Counted from the stretch's first letter, positions 22,381 through 32,487 are shown. The stretch: DNA of 64,000 nucleotides from Bradyrhizobium sp. ISRA430 (GCF_029909975.1 NZ_CP094516.1:4712001-4776000); one strand, 5' to 3'. Translations and numbers: made by a program. The notes: a model not told the origin generated them from the sequence alone.

Positions 22381-22411
22381 AAGCCCCGCGCGGCGGTCCC
22401 GCGGGGGGCTT
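22381..22411 (-). terminator. hairpin terminator after the SBP operon
   Basis: A strong GC stem (AAGCCCCGCG against CGCGGGGGGCTT, two-base bulge) lies 80 bases past the stop of the last leftward binding-protein gene. It is followed on that strand by only a short T-run. It probably ends the long liv/SBP operon. Confidence 0.5.
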
Positions 22412-22491
22412 CCAGCCTTGGTCTTTCAGACCGCTAGCTCTGCTGCGTCACAGGCACCCACCCTCATCCTGGATGTTGTGACGCGGCAAGT

Positions 22492-23721
22492 CTAGCCGCC
22501 TACATCGGCGCTGATCACGTCACCGAACAGCTCCCACCGCTCGCCCTTGAACTTCTCGAGCCGGAGCTGGCTGATCGGCGCGAAGTCGTTCGGTCCGGTG
22601 TTGATCTGGATGCCGGGCAGCAGCGCCTCCGTGCGGAAGTCCTTCAGGCTTGCCGCCTGCTTCATGATGTTCTCGCGCGTGAGATTATCACCGCACTGCT
22701 TCAGCACCTGCACGAGCGTCTGCGCCACGGCGTAGCCGACGATCGTGCCCTTATCGAGCTTGTCGCCCTCGGGGAAGTATTTGCTCATGAAGGCCAGAAA
22801 ATCCTTCATGCCGGGATCGTTGGCCCATTCGGGATCCGAGACGTCCTTCAGATAGTCGGCTGAGATGATGTCCTGACCGTTCTCGAAGCCGGCGGGCTTC
22901 ATCACGCTGCCGACGGAGGCCGAGACGTTGTTGAGGAAGTGCAGCGGCTTCCAGCCGATTTCGGCGTTCTTCTTGATCGCCTGCGCTGCGAATTTCGGCG
23001 TCGTGATGTTCATGAAGACGTCGGCGCCGGTCGACTTCAGCTTGACGATGTGGTTGTCGATGGTCGGCTCGGAGGTCTCATAGCTCTCTTCGGCGATGAT
23101 CATCGAGGAGGCCTTGGAGCCGAGGCCGTCCTTGAGACCCTTCAGATAGTCCTTGCCGTAATCATCGTTCTGGTAGAGCACGGCGATCTTTGCATCGGGC
23201 TTGTTCTTGAGCAGCCACTTCGCGTAGATCTGCGTCTCGCTCTGATAGTTGGGCTGCCAGCCCATCGTCCAGGGGAAGTCTTTCGGATCGTTCCACTTGG
23301 TGGCGCCCGTCGCGACGAAGAGCTGCGGCACCTTCTTCGAGTTCATGTACTTATGGATCGCCGAGTTCGGCGGTGTGCCGAGCGAGTTGAAGATGAACAG
23401 CACCTCGTCGCTCTCGACCAGCTTGCGCGCCTGCTCCACCGTCTTCGGTGGCGAATAGGCATCGTCATAGCTGATGTAGTTGATCTTGCGGCCATTGATG
23501 CCGCCTTCGTCGTTGATCTTCTTGAAATAAGCGGCTTCGGTGCGGCCGATGATGCCGTAGGCGGAAGCCGGTCCGCTGTAGGGCATGATGTTGCCGATCT
23601 TGATCTCGGTATCGGTCGCGCCGGTATCGTATTTCTTTTGCGCCGATACAGTGGAGGTCGAGGCCGCAATGAGCGCGAGCGCCAGTGACGCGGCCGCAAG
23701 TTTGCCGGTGACAGCGGGCAT
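22492..23721 (-). CDS. branched-chain-type ABC substrate-binding protein (tandem paralog, last)
   Basis: About 409 residues, periplasmic type I binding protein of the LivJ/LivK class. The signal peptide is MPAVTGKLAAASLALALIAA and following residues, with cleavage near SAQ-KK. The mature protein opens with YDTGATDTEIKIGNIMPYSG, a sequence nearly identical in all four tandem paralogs. I chose the ATG at 23721 (GGGAG upstream) because 24 further N-terminal residues would precede the signal peptide. Its closest relatives by context are the binding proteins beside pim operons, which are reported to take up dicarboxylates, fatty acids or aromatic acids. The specificity here is unknown. Confidence 0.88.
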   Translation of the reverse strand: MPAVTGKLAAASLALALIAASTSTVSAQKKYDTGATDTEIKIGNIMPYSGPASAYGIIGRTEAAYFKKINDEGGINGRKINYISYDDAYSPPKTVEQARKLVESDEVLFIFNSLGTPPNSAIHKYMNSKKVPQLFVATGATKWNDPKDFPWTMGWQPNYQSETQIYAKWLLKNKPDAKIAVLYQNDDYGKDYLKGLKDGLGSKASSMIIAEESYETSEPTIDNHIVKLKSTGADVFMNITTPKFAAQAIKKNAEIGWKPLHFLNNVSASVGSVMKPAGFENGQDIISADYLKDVSDPEWANDPGMKDFLAFMSKYFPEGDKLDKGTIVGYAVAQTLVQVLKQCGDNLTRENIMKQAASLKDFRTEALLPGIQINTGPNDFAPISQLRLEKFKGERWELFGDVISADVGG

Positions 23722-23821
23722 TCCTATCTCCCTATTTTCTTGGTGTGTGCGTTCCTTTTCTTGACTTGAGTGTTTTTGGCGACGCGGCCGCAATTCAATA
23801 CGATTTGGTTGGCGCCTTCAA

Positions 23822-23853
23822 GAAAAAGCCCCTGCGATGACGCCGCAGGGGCT
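23822..23853 (-). terminator. intrinsic terminator between tandem SBP genes
   Basis: A 10-bp perfect stem (AGCCCCTGCG, 7-base loop, CGCAGGGGCT) followed on the minus strand by five Ts. It lies 49 bases past the stop of the SBP gene at 23902-25131 and before the next SBP. It would reduce read-through into the last paralog. Confidence 0.75.
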
Positions 23854-23901
23854 GCTTCTTTAGTATGCACCGAGGCCGTATGCGCCTAAGTCGCTCTCCG
23901 G

Positions 23902-25131
23902 CTAGCCACTCACATCGGCGCTGATGACGTCGCCGAACCGTTGCCAGCTTTCGCCCTTGAAGCGCATGAGCTGCAATTGTGAAAGCGGGGCAAAGTCGGT
24001 GGGGCTGGTATTAACCTTGACGCCCGGCAGCAGACCTAACGGTTCGTAGTCCTTGATGCTGGCCGCCTGTTTCATGACGTTCGCACGGGTCAGATCGTCG
24101 CCGCAGTTCTTCAACACGTGCACGAGGCCCTGGGCCACGATGTAGGCATACATCACGAACACGTCGGTTCGGTTGGCCTCGGGGTAGTACTTGTCCAGGA
24201 ACTCGTTCCAAGCCTTGATCGCGGCATCATCCTTCCATTCCGGTTCGGTCGGGTCCTTGAGGTAGATCGAGGAGATGATGTCCTGCGCATTCTCAAAACC
24301 GGCAGGCTTGATCACGCTGCCGAGCGACGCCGAGACGTTGTTAAGGAAATGCAGTGGCTTCCAGCCGATCTCGGCGTTCTTCTTGATCGCCTGCGCCGCA
24401 AACTTCGGCGTGGTGATGTTGAAGAACACGTCGGCACCGCTCGCCTTCAGCTTGACGATGTGGGAGTCGATGGTCGGCTCGGAGACTTCGTAGCTTTCCT
24501 CCAGCACGATCATAGAGGCTGCCTTGGCGCCGAGACCATCCTTGAAGCCCTTCAGATAGTCCTTGCCGTAATCATCGTTTTGGTAGAGCACGCCGATCTT
24601 GGCGTTCGGATGGTTCTTCAGGATGTATTTCGCATAGATGATGGATTCGCTCTGGTAGTTGGGCTGCCAGCCCATGGTCCAGGGAAAGTCCTTGGGGTCG
24701 TTCCATTTGGTGGCGCCGGTGGCGACGAAGAGCTGCGGCACCTTCTTCGAGTTCATGTATTTCTGGATCGCCGTGTTCGGCGGCGTACCGAGCGAGTTGA
24801 AGATCAGCAGCACCTCGTCGCTCTCGACGAGCTTGCGTGCCTGCTCCACCGTCTTCGGCGGCGAGTAGGCGTCGTCATAGCTGATGAAGTTGATCTTGCG
24901 GCCGTTGATGCCGCCCTCCGCATTGATCTTGCGGAAGTAGGCCTCTTCGGTTTTGCCGATCACCCCATAGGCCGACGCCGGCCCGCTATAGGGCATGATG
25001 TTGCCGATCTTGATCTCGGTGTCGGTCGCGCCGGTATCGTATTTCTTCTGCGCCGGGGCTGCCGTCGAGAGCGTAGCAGCCAGCGCGAGGGCGGCCGAGA
25101 AGGCCCCCAATCGCACATGCATTGCAGGCAT
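23902..25131 (-). CDS. branched-chain-type ABC substrate-binding protein (tandem paralog, third)
   Basis: About 409 residues with a signal peptide (MPAMHVRLGAFSAALALAAT, cleavage near APAQ-KK) and the shared mature start KKYDTGATDTEIKIGN. Long stretches are identical to the paralog at 22492-23721 (for example the PQLFVATGATKWNDPKDFPW region), so the two are probably recent duplicates. They differ mainly in the C-terminal lobe (DPTEPEWKDDAAIKAWNEF), where ligand contacts could change. The start at 25131 has AGGGAG upstream. It is followed by its own terminator hairpin. Confidence 0.88.
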   Translation of the reverse strand: MPAMHVRLGAFSAALALAATLSTAAPAQKKYDTGATDTEIKIGNIMPYSGPASAYGVIGKTEEAYFRKINAEGGINGRKINFISYDDAYSPPKTVEQARKLVESDEVLLIFNSLGTPPNTAIQKYMNSKKVPQLFVATGATKWNDPKDFPWTMGWQPNYQSESIIYAKYILKNHPNAKIGVLYQNDDYGKDYLKGFKDGLGAKAASMIVLEESYEVSEPTIDSHIVKLKASGADVFFNITTPKFAAQAIKKNAEIGWKPLHFLNNVSASLGSVIKPAGFENAQDIISSIYLKDPTEPEWKDDAAIKAWNEFLDKYYPEANRTDVFVMYAYIVAQGLVHVLKNCGDDLTRANVMKQAASIKDYEPLGLLPGVKVNTSPTDFAPLSQLQLMRFKGESWQRFGDVISADVSG

Positions 25132-25239
25132 CTTGATCTCCCTAGGATCCGGTTGAATGTGTCGCTTTTTGTTGATTGGGAGCGGCGGTTTGCCTCTCGC
25201 TCCGGGGCAGATTGAATACCCTTCAGGGTTCGCCAGCAA

Positions 25240-25271
25240 GAAAAACGCCCCCTGCGGAACTGCGCAGGGCG
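25240..25271 (-). terminator. intrinsic terminator between tandem SBP genes
   Basis: A GC-rich hairpin (CGCCCTGCG pairing with CGCAGGGGGCG on the minus strand) followed by a run of five Ts, located in the spacer downstream of the SBP gene at 25398-26624. It is the same arrangement as at 23822 and 26684. Confidence 0.65.
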
Positions 25272-25397
25272 CGCGATTTATTCGGTGCGATGGGGAATAT
25301 TCCGGCAGATGAGATCCTGCCGCGGAGCCGACAAGTTGATCTTTAGTTGCGTTGGCTCAATCCATCCGTACTCTTGGTTGTACAGATGCAAGGCCTG

Positions 25398-26624
25398 CTA
25401 GTGGCCGAGTTCGCTGGAGATGACATCGCCGAAGAGCTCCCATCCCTTGCCCTTGAACCGCATCATCTGGAGCTGCTCGATCGGGGCATAATTGTCCGGC
25501 GCGGTGTTGATCTTGATACCGGGCAGGAGCGTGTCGGGCTCGAAATCCTTCAGACTCGCCGCCTGCTTCATGATGTTTTCGCGTGTCAGGTCGTCGCCGC
25601 ACATCTGAAGCACCTTCACCATGGTCTGTGCCGCAGCATAGCCGAACACCACGGCCGCATCGAGCTTGTTCGCCTTCGGATCAAATTTTGCGAGGAAGTT
25701 GTAAAACTTCTTCATGCCGTCATCGGCGTTCCACTGCGGGTCGGAGGCGTCCTTGAGATAGGTCGCCGACAGAATGCCTTGCGATATCTCCAGACCCGCC
25801 GGCTCGAGCACGCCACCGACCGACGCCGAGACGTTCGAAACGATGTGCATCGGATGCCAGTTGATCTCGGCCGCCTTCTTGATCGCCTGCGCCGCGAATT
25901 TCGGCGTGGTGATGCTGACGAGGACGTCGGCGCCCGCGGCCTTCAGCTTCACGACATGCTCGTCGACGGCCGGCTCCGAGGTGTCGTAGCCCTCCTCCAG
26001 CACAATCATCGACGCTTTGGCCCCGAGGCCGTCCTTGAGCCCCCTCAGATAATCCTTGCCGAAATCATCGTTCTGGTAGAGCACGCCGATCTTGGCGTCC
26101 GGCTTCTCCTTCGAGATGAACTTGGCATAGATGTGCGCCTCGCTCGCGTAGCTGGGCTGCCATCCCATGGTCCAGGGATACTGCTTGGGATCGTTCCATT
26201 TCGAGGCGCCGCTCGCCACGAACAATTGCGGCACCTTCTTCTCGTTCATGTACTTGCGGATGGCACCGTTGGTGGAGGTGCCGACCGAGCCGAAGATCAG
26301 CAGCACGCCGTCGCTTTCGACCAGCTTGCGCGCCTGCTCCACCGTCTTCGGCGGCAAGTAGCCGTCGTCGTAGGAGATGAACCTGATCTTGCGGCCATTG
26401 ATTCCGCCCTCGGCGTTGATCTTGTCGAAATAAGCCTGCTCGGTTTTGCCGATCACGGCATAGGCCGAGGCCGGACCGCTATAGGGCATGATGTTGCCGA
26501 TCTTGATCTCGGTATCCGAAGCGCCGCTGTCGTATTTCTTTTGCGCCAGCGCGGGGCTGCTCATCGCAGTGCACAACGCGACCACGGCCGAAACGGCCGC
26601 AACCTGAAAACGAACGGCAGTCAT
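25398..26624 (-). CDS. branched-chain-type ABC substrate-binding protein (tandem paralog, second)
   Basis: About 408 residues. The signal peptide is MTAVRFQVAAVSAVVALCTA, with cleavage near ALAQ-KK. The mature start is KKYDSGASDTEIKIGNIMPY. I chose the ATG at 26624, preceded by GGGAG. The open frame continues 153 codons upstream into the neighbouring paralog in a wrong frame, which is a shadow. It is more diverged than the other three: VGTSTNGAIRKYMNEKK replaces the LGTPPNxAIxKYMNSKK segment, so it may bind a different acid. It lies between two hairpin terminators. Confidence 0.88.
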   Translation of the reverse strand: MTAVRFQVAAVSAVVALCTAMSSPALAQKKYDSGASDTEIKIGNIMPYSGPASAYAVIGKTEQAYFDKINAEGGINGRKIRFISYDDGYLPPKTVEQARKLVESDGVLLIFGSVGTSTNGAIRKYMNEKKVPQLFVASGASKWNDPKQYPWTMGWQPSYASEAHIYAKFISKEKPDAKIGVLYQNDDFGKDYLRGLKDGLGAKASMIVLEEGYDTSEPAVDEHVVKLKAAGADVLVSITTPKFAAQAIKKAAEINWHPMHIVSNVSASVGGVLEPAGLEISQGILSATYLKDASDPQWNADDGMKKFYNFLAKFDPKANKLDAAVVFGYAAAQTMVKVLQMCGDDLTRENIMKQAASLKDFEPDTLLPGIKINTAPDNYAPIEQLQMMRFKGKGWELFGDVISSELGH

Positions 26625-26683
26625 TGTTCTCCCACCCCGGTTGGATCGGCGCCGCATTGAACAAGATTGGCGCCTGACGTCAA

Positions 26684-26714
26684 CAAAAAGCCCCCGCGAT
26701 CGGTCGCGGGAGCT
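26684..26714 (-). terminator. intrinsic terminator between tandem SBP genes
   Basis: Stem AGCTCCCGCG pairing with CGCGGGGGCT (one mismatch), then TTTTTG on the minus strand, 30 bases past the stop of the first SBP gene of the array. It is a partial or full terminator between the first and second paralogs. Confidence 0.7.
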
Positions 26715-26743
26715 TTGCAAGGCCGGACTGTTACGCCAGCGCC

Positions 26744-27979
26744 TTATTCGGATGCGACGTCGCCGCTGATGATCTCGCCGAAGAGTTCCCACTTCTCGCC
26801 CTTGAAACGCTGCATCTGGAGCTGGGAAATCGGCGCGAAGTCGGTCGCGCTGGTGTTGATCTTGACGCCGGGCAGGAGGGTATCCGTCGCGAAATCCTTC
26901 AGGCTCGCCGCCTGCTTCATGAGGTTGGTGCGGGTCAGATCGTCGCCGCACATTTCCAGGACCTTGGCGAGCGTCTGCGCTGCGCCGTAGCCATAGACCA
27001 TGCCGGTGTCGGTCTTGTCGGCGCCCGGCATGTACTTGTCGACGAACTCGTTCCACTTCTTCATGCCAGGGTCGTTGTTCCATTGCGGATCGGTGGAGTC
27101 CTTGGCATAGGCTGCCGACAGCACGCCCTGGCCGTTGTCGAAGCCGGCCGGCTTCATCACGCTGCCGACCGAGATCGAGACGTTGGTAAGGATCTGGAGT
27201 GGCTTCCAGCCCAGCTCGGCGGTCTTTTTGATGGTCTGGGCCGCGAACTTCGGTGTGGCATAGATCAGGAGCACGTCGGGATTCGCGGCCTTGATCTTGA
27301 CGATGTGACCGTCGATCGACGGCTCGGACACCTCATAGCTCTCCTCCAGCATGATCATGGACGAAGCCTTGGCACCGAGTCCGTCCTTGGTGCCCTTGAG
27401 GTAGTCTTTGCCGAAATCGTCGTTCTGATAGAGAATCGCGACCTTGGCGTCAGGCTTCTCCTTCATCAGCCACTTCGCGTAGATCTGCGCTTCGCTCTGG
27501 TAGGACGGCTGCCAGCCCATGGTCCAGGGGAAGTTCTTCGGATCGTTCCACTTGGTGGCGCCGGTGGCGACGAAGAGCTGCGGGATCTTCTTGGCGTTGA
27601 GATATTTCTGGATCGCGGTGTTCGATGGTGTGCCGAGCGGATTGTACACGGCCAGCACCTCGTCGCTCTCGACGAGCTTGCGCACCTGCTCGACCGCCTT
27701 CGGCGGCGAATAGGCGTCGTCATAGGTGACGAAATTGATCTTGCGGCCGTTGATGCCGCCCTTCTCGTTGATCATCTTGAAATAGGCTTCTTCGGTCTTG
27801 CCGATGATGCCATAGGCCGACGCCGGACCGCTGTACGGCATAATGTTGCCGATCTTGATCTCGGTGTCCGAAGCGCCGGTGTCATATTTCTTTTGGGCGA
27901 GTGCTGCGCCGGAGGTGAAAGTGATGACCGCCGTTGCCGTAACCAGCGCGGCGGTTCGCAGTGTTCTTCCAAGAAGCAA
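26744..27979 (-). CDS. branched-chain-type ABC substrate-binding protein (tandem paralog, first)
   Basis: About 411 residues. This is the binding protein closest to the permease genes, 25 bases downstream of livM and so most tightly coupled to them. The start is probably TTG at 27979, because AGGAG lies 6 bases before it and the encoded segment opens a good signal peptide ending ALAQ-KK. In-frame upstream codons overlap livM. The mature start is KKYDTGASDTEIKIGN. As the one SBP with no terminator between it and the permease, it may be the principal ligand receptor. Confidence 0.88.
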   Translation of the reverse strand: MLLGRTLRTAALVTATAVITFTSGAALAQKKYDTGASDTEIKIGNIMPYSGPASAYGIIGKTEEAYFKMINEKGGINGRKINFVTYDDAYSPPKAVEQVRKLVESDEVLAVYNPLGTPSNTAIQKYLNAKKIPQLFVATGATKWNDPKNFPWTMGWQPSYQSEAQIYAKWLMKEKPDAKVAILYQNDDFGKDYLKGTKDGLGAKASSMIMLEESYEVSEPSIDGHIVKIKAANPDVLLIYATPKFAAQTIKKTAELGWKPLQILTNVSISVGSVMKPAGFDNGQGVLSAAYAKDSTDPQWNNDPGMKKWNEFVDKYMPGADKTDTGMVYGYGAAQTLAKVLEMCGDDLTRTNLMKQAASLKDFATDTLLPGVKINTSATDFAPISQLQMQRFKGEKWELFGEIISGDVASE

Positions 27980-28004
27980 TTTGGTCTCCTTCACTAAAGT
28001 TTCT

Positions 28005-29024
28005 TCAGTTCTTTCTGAGTTTGCCAGCGAGCTGCTGGCCCAGGATCGCGGCCTGCCTTGCGCCATGCGGCACGAGGTAGATCACGAGGAACAGGAGCAC
28101 GCCGAACACCGCGCCGGAGAGGCCCTTGGAGATGCCCTCGGCGATGTTCGGGACGAAGATGATGAACGCGGCGCCGACGATCGAGCCGGGCAGCCAGCCG
28201 ACGCCGCCGACGACCATGCCGAGGAAGAGCTGGATCGCGAGCGTGATGGTGAAGCTGTCCGGTGCCACGAACTGCACAGCAATCGCGCTGAGGCCGCCGG
28301 CGACGCCGGTGATGCCGGCTGAGACGCCGAAGGCGAGCGTCTTGTAGAGCGCGACGTTGACGCCCATCGCGGAGGCGGCGATCTCATTGTCGCGGATCGC
28401 CATGAAGGCGCGGCCCGACCGGGAGCGCAACAGGTTCACCGACAAAATGTAGATCGCCAGCGTGACGACGAGCGTGAAGTAGTAGAGCCACATGTCCTGC
28501 GACATCGGCAGGCCGAACGGCGCATCGGGCTTGGTGACGACGAGGCCCTGTACGCCGCCGGTCCAGTGCTCGAGGAAATTCAGCTTCAGAAGCTGCGGCA
28601 TGGCGGTTGCGAGCGCGAAGGTCGCAAGCGCCAGATAGACGCCGGAGAGCCGCAGCGCCGGCTGGCCGAACAAGAAGCCGGCCCCGAAGCAGAGTACGCC
28701 GGCGATCGGCAGGCACAGCGCGTAGTTGACGTTGAACTGCTCCATCAGCACCGCGGTGACGTAGGCACCGATGGCATAGAACGCGCTCTGGCCGAGCGAG
28801 AACTGGCCTGAGCCACCCGTCAGGATGTTCAACGCCAGCACGGCAAGCCCCAGATACAGCAACTGGGTCAACTGGAAGATGATGAAGTTCTTGGCGAACA
28901 GTGGCACGGCCAGGAGCAGCAGCAGCACCACGATGGAGGTGCCGGTACCCAGCGTCATGGCTCGCTTCGGAACGGCCTCGACCGCCTGATGGCCTTCTGC
29001 GACGACTTCTTCTGCGGCGCTCAT
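28005..29024 (-). CDS. livM: branched-chain-type ABC transporter permease LivM
   Basis: About 339 residues. A cytoplasmic tail of about 25 residues precedes a LivM-type membrane domain (LNILTGGSGQFSLGQSAFYAIGAYV, GLSAIAVQFVAPDSFT). The ATG at 29024 overlaps the stop region of livH; a TTG two codons earlier is possible. It is part of the operon IclR - livG - livF - livH - livM - four SBPs. It pairs with the 292-residue livH to form the membrane channel. Confidence 0.92.
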   Translation of the reverse strand: MSAAEEVVAEGHQAVEAVPKRAMTLGTGTSIVVLLLLLAVPLFAKNFIIFQLTQLLYLGLAVLALNILTGGSGQFSLGQSAFYAIGAYVTAVLMEQFNVNYALCLPIAGVLCFGAGFLFGQPALRLSGVYLALATFALATAMPQLLKLNFLEHWTGGVQGLVVTKPDAPFGLPMSQDMWLYYFTLVVTLAIYILSVNLLRSRSGRAFMAIRDNEIAASAMGVNVALYKTLAFGVSAGITGVAGGLSAIAVQFVAPDSFTITLAIQLFLGMVVGGVGWLPGSIVGAAFIIFVPNIAEGISKGLSGAVFGVLLFLVIYLVPHGARQAAILGQQLAGKLRKN

Positions 29025-29026
29025 GA

Positions 29027-29905
29027 TCAAACTCGCTTGACGATGTGCCGGCCGAACAGGCCAGCGGGTTTGACGACCAGGACGGAGATGATCAGCGCGA
29101 GCGCGATCGGGAGCTTCAGCTCATTGCCGACGCCGGGGATGTAGGTGCCGGCGAGGTTCTCGAAGATGCCGACGAGGAAGCCGCCGACCACGGCGCCGAA
29201 CGGGCTCGACAATCCGCCGAGCACCGCGGCGGCAAAGCCGTAGATGAGCACGCCGCCCATCATGTTGGGCTCGAGGAACACGACCGGTGCGATCAGCATG
29301 CCGGCGATCGAGCCGATCGCAGCCGCCATGCCCCAGCCGAGCGCGATCATCCAGCTCGTGTTGATGCCGACGAGGCGGGCCGATTCAGGCAATGAGGCGG
29401 CGGCCCGCATGGCGAGACCGATGCGCGTGTACTGGAAGAAGAAGTAGAGCCCGACCAGGAGCAGCAGGGTGACGCCGATCATACCAGCCTGGTGGGTCGA
29501 GATGAGCTGACTGCCCAGGAACGGCGCCGAGCCGAACGGGGTCGGATACTGCTTGATGGTGAAATCCCAGATCAGACCGGCCGAGGAGTTGATGATCGCG
29601 AACAGCGCGATGAAACCGGCGACGTTGGTCAGCACCGGCGCTTTGGCGAGCGGCTTGAACAGGATGCGCTCGATCGCGATGCCGCCGACGAAGGAGAGCG
29701 CCAGCGTGATCACGAAGGCGCCCCAGTAAGGCACGCCCCACTGCATCAACTGCCAGGAGATGAAGGTCGAGAACATCGCCATCTCGCCTTGCGCGAAGTT
29801 GAGATGGTCGATCGCCTGGTAGATCATGACCACGGCGAGCGCCATGCAGGCGTAGATGGCGCCGGTGGCAATCCCAGCCAGGATTTGGTTGGTGAAAAGC
29901 TCCAT
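29027..29905 (-). CDS. livH: branched-chain-type ABC transporter permease LivH
   Basis: A 292-residue permease with the LivH N-terminus (NQILAGIATGAIYACMALAV) and the conserved loop AAVLGGLSSPFGAVVGGFLVG. It lies 11 bases downstream of livF and abuts livM. The length is typical, in contrast to the 346-residue LivH of the first transporter. It is an inner-membrane half-channel with LivM. Confidence 0.93.
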   Translation of the reverse strand: MELFTNQILAGIATGAIYACMALAVVMIYQAIDHLNFAQGEMAMFSTFISWQLMQWGVPYWGAFVITLALSFVGGIAIERILFKPLAKAPVLTNVAGFIALFAIINSSAGLIWDFTIKQYPTPFGSAPFLGSQLISTHQAGMIGVTLLLLVGLYFFFQYTRIGLAMRAAASLPESARLVGINTSWMIALGWGMAAAIGSIAGMLIAPVVFLEPNMMGGVLIYGFAAAVLGGLSSPFGAVVGGFLVGIFENLAGTYIPGVGNELKLPIALALIISVLVVKPAGLFGRHIVKRV

Positions 29906-29916
29906 CGTGCCGCTCC

Positions 29917-30626
29917 TCAGTAACCCAGGTAGGATTTGCGGATTTCTTCGTTGTTCGCGACGTCCTTGGCATTGCCCGACATCACGATGCGGCCAGTCTC
30001 GATCACATAGGCATGGTCGGCGAGCTCGAGTGCGAGCTGCGCGTTCTGCTCGACCACCAGGATCGACACCTTGTCCTCGCGATTGATCTTGCCGAGGATC
30101 CCGAAGAGGTCCCGCACGACCAGCGGCGCGAGCCCGAAGGACGGTTCGTCCAGGAGCATCAGCCGCGGCCGCAGCATGAGCGCGCGGGCAACCGCCAGCA
30201 TCTGCTGTTCGCCGCCGGACAGCGTGCCGGCCTGCTGGGTATGCCGCTGCTTCAGCACGGGGAAATGCGCGTACATGCGCTCGATGTCCGCGACGATGCC
30301 GGCATTGTCCTTGCGGGTGATCGCTCCCAACTGCAGGTTTTCCTCCACGGTCATGTTAGTGAAGGTGCCGCGGCCCTGCGGAACGTGGGCGATGCCGAAC
30401 CGCACGATGCTTTCCGTGGAGCGATTGTTCAACGGCTTGCCGTCGAACTCGATCGCGCCGGTGGAGCGCACCATGTTGCAGATCGCGCGCAGCGTGGTGG
30501 TCTTGCCGGCGCCGTTGGCTCCTAGCAGCGTCGTCAGCGAGCCCTCGTTGAGCGAGAAGGACAGGCCGTGAAGGGCCTGGACCTGGCCGTAATAGGCGCG
30601 CAGATCCTTGACGTTGAGCAGCGTCG

Positions 30627-30630
<4 letters not shown>
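29917..30630 (-). CDS. livF: branched-chain-type ABC transporter ATP-binding protein LivF
   Basis: A 237-residue ABC ATPase with Walker A GANGAGKTTT near residue 37, signature LSGGEQQMLAVARALM and Walker B LMLLDEPSFGLAP. The LivF-type VPQGRGTFTNMTVEENLQLGA replaces the usual Q-loop region. The start overlaps the livG stop (ATGA). It powers the transporter together with LivG. Confidence 0.93.
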
Positions 30631-31424
<794 letters not shown>

Positions 31425-31490
31425 CTCGTCTCGCCCACACCATTCAGTGGGCTGAGGGACGGCGCGAGCCGTTCCCGGCAATGACAATGG

Positions 31491-32357
31491 CTATCTGATC
31501 CCCTCGGCCACACGCGCAACTTTTCCTCCTGATTTCAGCTTTTTGCTGTCTTGTTTTTTTGAATGCGGCACCAGACCCCCGAGCGCCGCTTCGATGTTCC
31601 TTACCATTGCGAGCAGACGCGGTCCAATGTCGTTGATCAAACGCTCTTCCGTGAAACGGAATGCGGGCGCACCGCAATTGAAAGCATAGGGACCGGTTCC
31701 GTCGTTCAGCTTGAGCGCGACGCCTGCGGCGCCGATGTCGTCGTGCCAGTCGCCGACCGAGATCGCAAAGCCGTGCTTCGCGACGATCTCGCCGGCGCGT
31801 TCGAGCCCCTCGCGCAGCTTGGGCCAGCGGCTGCCGTAATGTTCACGCAGATCGCGCAGCAGTTCCGCGCGCTCGTCTTCCTCAAGCGCCCAGAAATAGG
31901 CGCGGCCCATCGCGCTGGTTGCAATCGGCACGCGGGAGCCGACGTCAAGTTGAACGCCGACCGTCTCGCTGCCGCGACTCTGCCCGAAATAGATCATGCT
32001 GTGGCGATCGCGGCCGCCGACAGCGACCGCACCGCCCGTCGCGCGCATGACTTCCTCGCGGAATGGTTCGGACAAATGCCGAACACCCAGATTGGCCAAC
32101 GCGGTGTAGCCGAGCGCCATCGCGGCCGGCGCGAGCTGATACTTCTCGAAACGGGGAACCGGAGTAAGATATCCGAGCTTCGTCAACGTGTAGGTCAGCC
32201 GTGATACCGTCGGCTTTGGCAGGTTGGTGCGGGCCGCGATCTCCTGATTGCCGAGAAGTCCGTCGCTGGGTTGGAATGCGCGCAACACATCAAGTCCGCG
32301 GGAAAGCGCGACGACGAAATTTCGATCGGTCGCAGTCTTCTTTCCTGTACGCTTCAT
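31491..32357 (-). CDS. IclR-family transcriptional regulator of the liv/pim locus
   Basis: About 288 residues: a winged HTH (about 15-75, with NQEIAARTNLPKPTVSRLTYTLTKLGYL) and a C-terminal IclR effector domain (GRDRHSMIYFGQSRGSETVG, ATSAMGRAYFWAL). The start ATG at 32357 gives the normal N-terminus; a longer frame would run across the operator region. It is divergent from the pimF-type gene and is the first gene of the leftward transporter operon. A perfect dyad resembling an IclR box lies 68 bases upstream, so it plausibly controls both arms in response to the substrate or its CoA ester. Confidence 0.9.
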   Translation of the reverse strand: MKRTGKKTATDRNFVVALSRGLDVLRAFQPSDGLLGNQEIAARTNLPKPTVSRLTYTLTKLGYLTPVPRFEKYQLAPAAMALGYTALANLGVRHLSEPFREEVMRATGGAVAVGGRDRHSMIYFGQSRGSETVGVQLDVGSRVPIATSAMGRAYFWALEEDERAELLRDLREHYGSRWPKLREGLERAGEIVAKHGFAISVGDWHDDIGAAGVALKLNDGTGPYAFNCGAPAFRFTEERLINDIGPRLLAMVRNIEAALGGLVPHSKKQDSKKLKSGGKVARVAEGIR

Positions 32358-32424
32358 CCCTGATCTGCTTCTTGCGCGGAGTCGTTGACAAGGCTCGTGC
32401 TTCAAAATAACCCTGCCGTCAAGA

Positions 32425-32443
32425 TGCGGAATTAAATTCCGCA
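32425..32443. promoter_or_regulatory. candidate IclR operator, 19-bp perfect dyad
   Basis: TGCGGAATT-A-AATTCCGCA has perfect 9-base arms with one central base. It lies 44 bases before pimF and 67 beyond the IclR start. Its core (GGAATT-N-AATTCC) resembles the E. coli IclR consensus (GGAAAT-N-ATTTCC). A TTGACA hexamer at 32385-32390 points rightward, placing the dyad just downstream of a likely pimF transcription start. Confidence 0.55.
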
Positions 32444-32487
32444 CCGCGAAATCGAACAAAAGTGAATCCCCACCAAGGAGGGAAGCC

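Noticed and set aside
25398..27083. A 561-residue fused protein upstream of the third SBP
   Set aside because: The first 153 codons are an off-frame reading of the neighbouring paralog. The signal peptide and ribosome-binding site at 26624 mark the true start.
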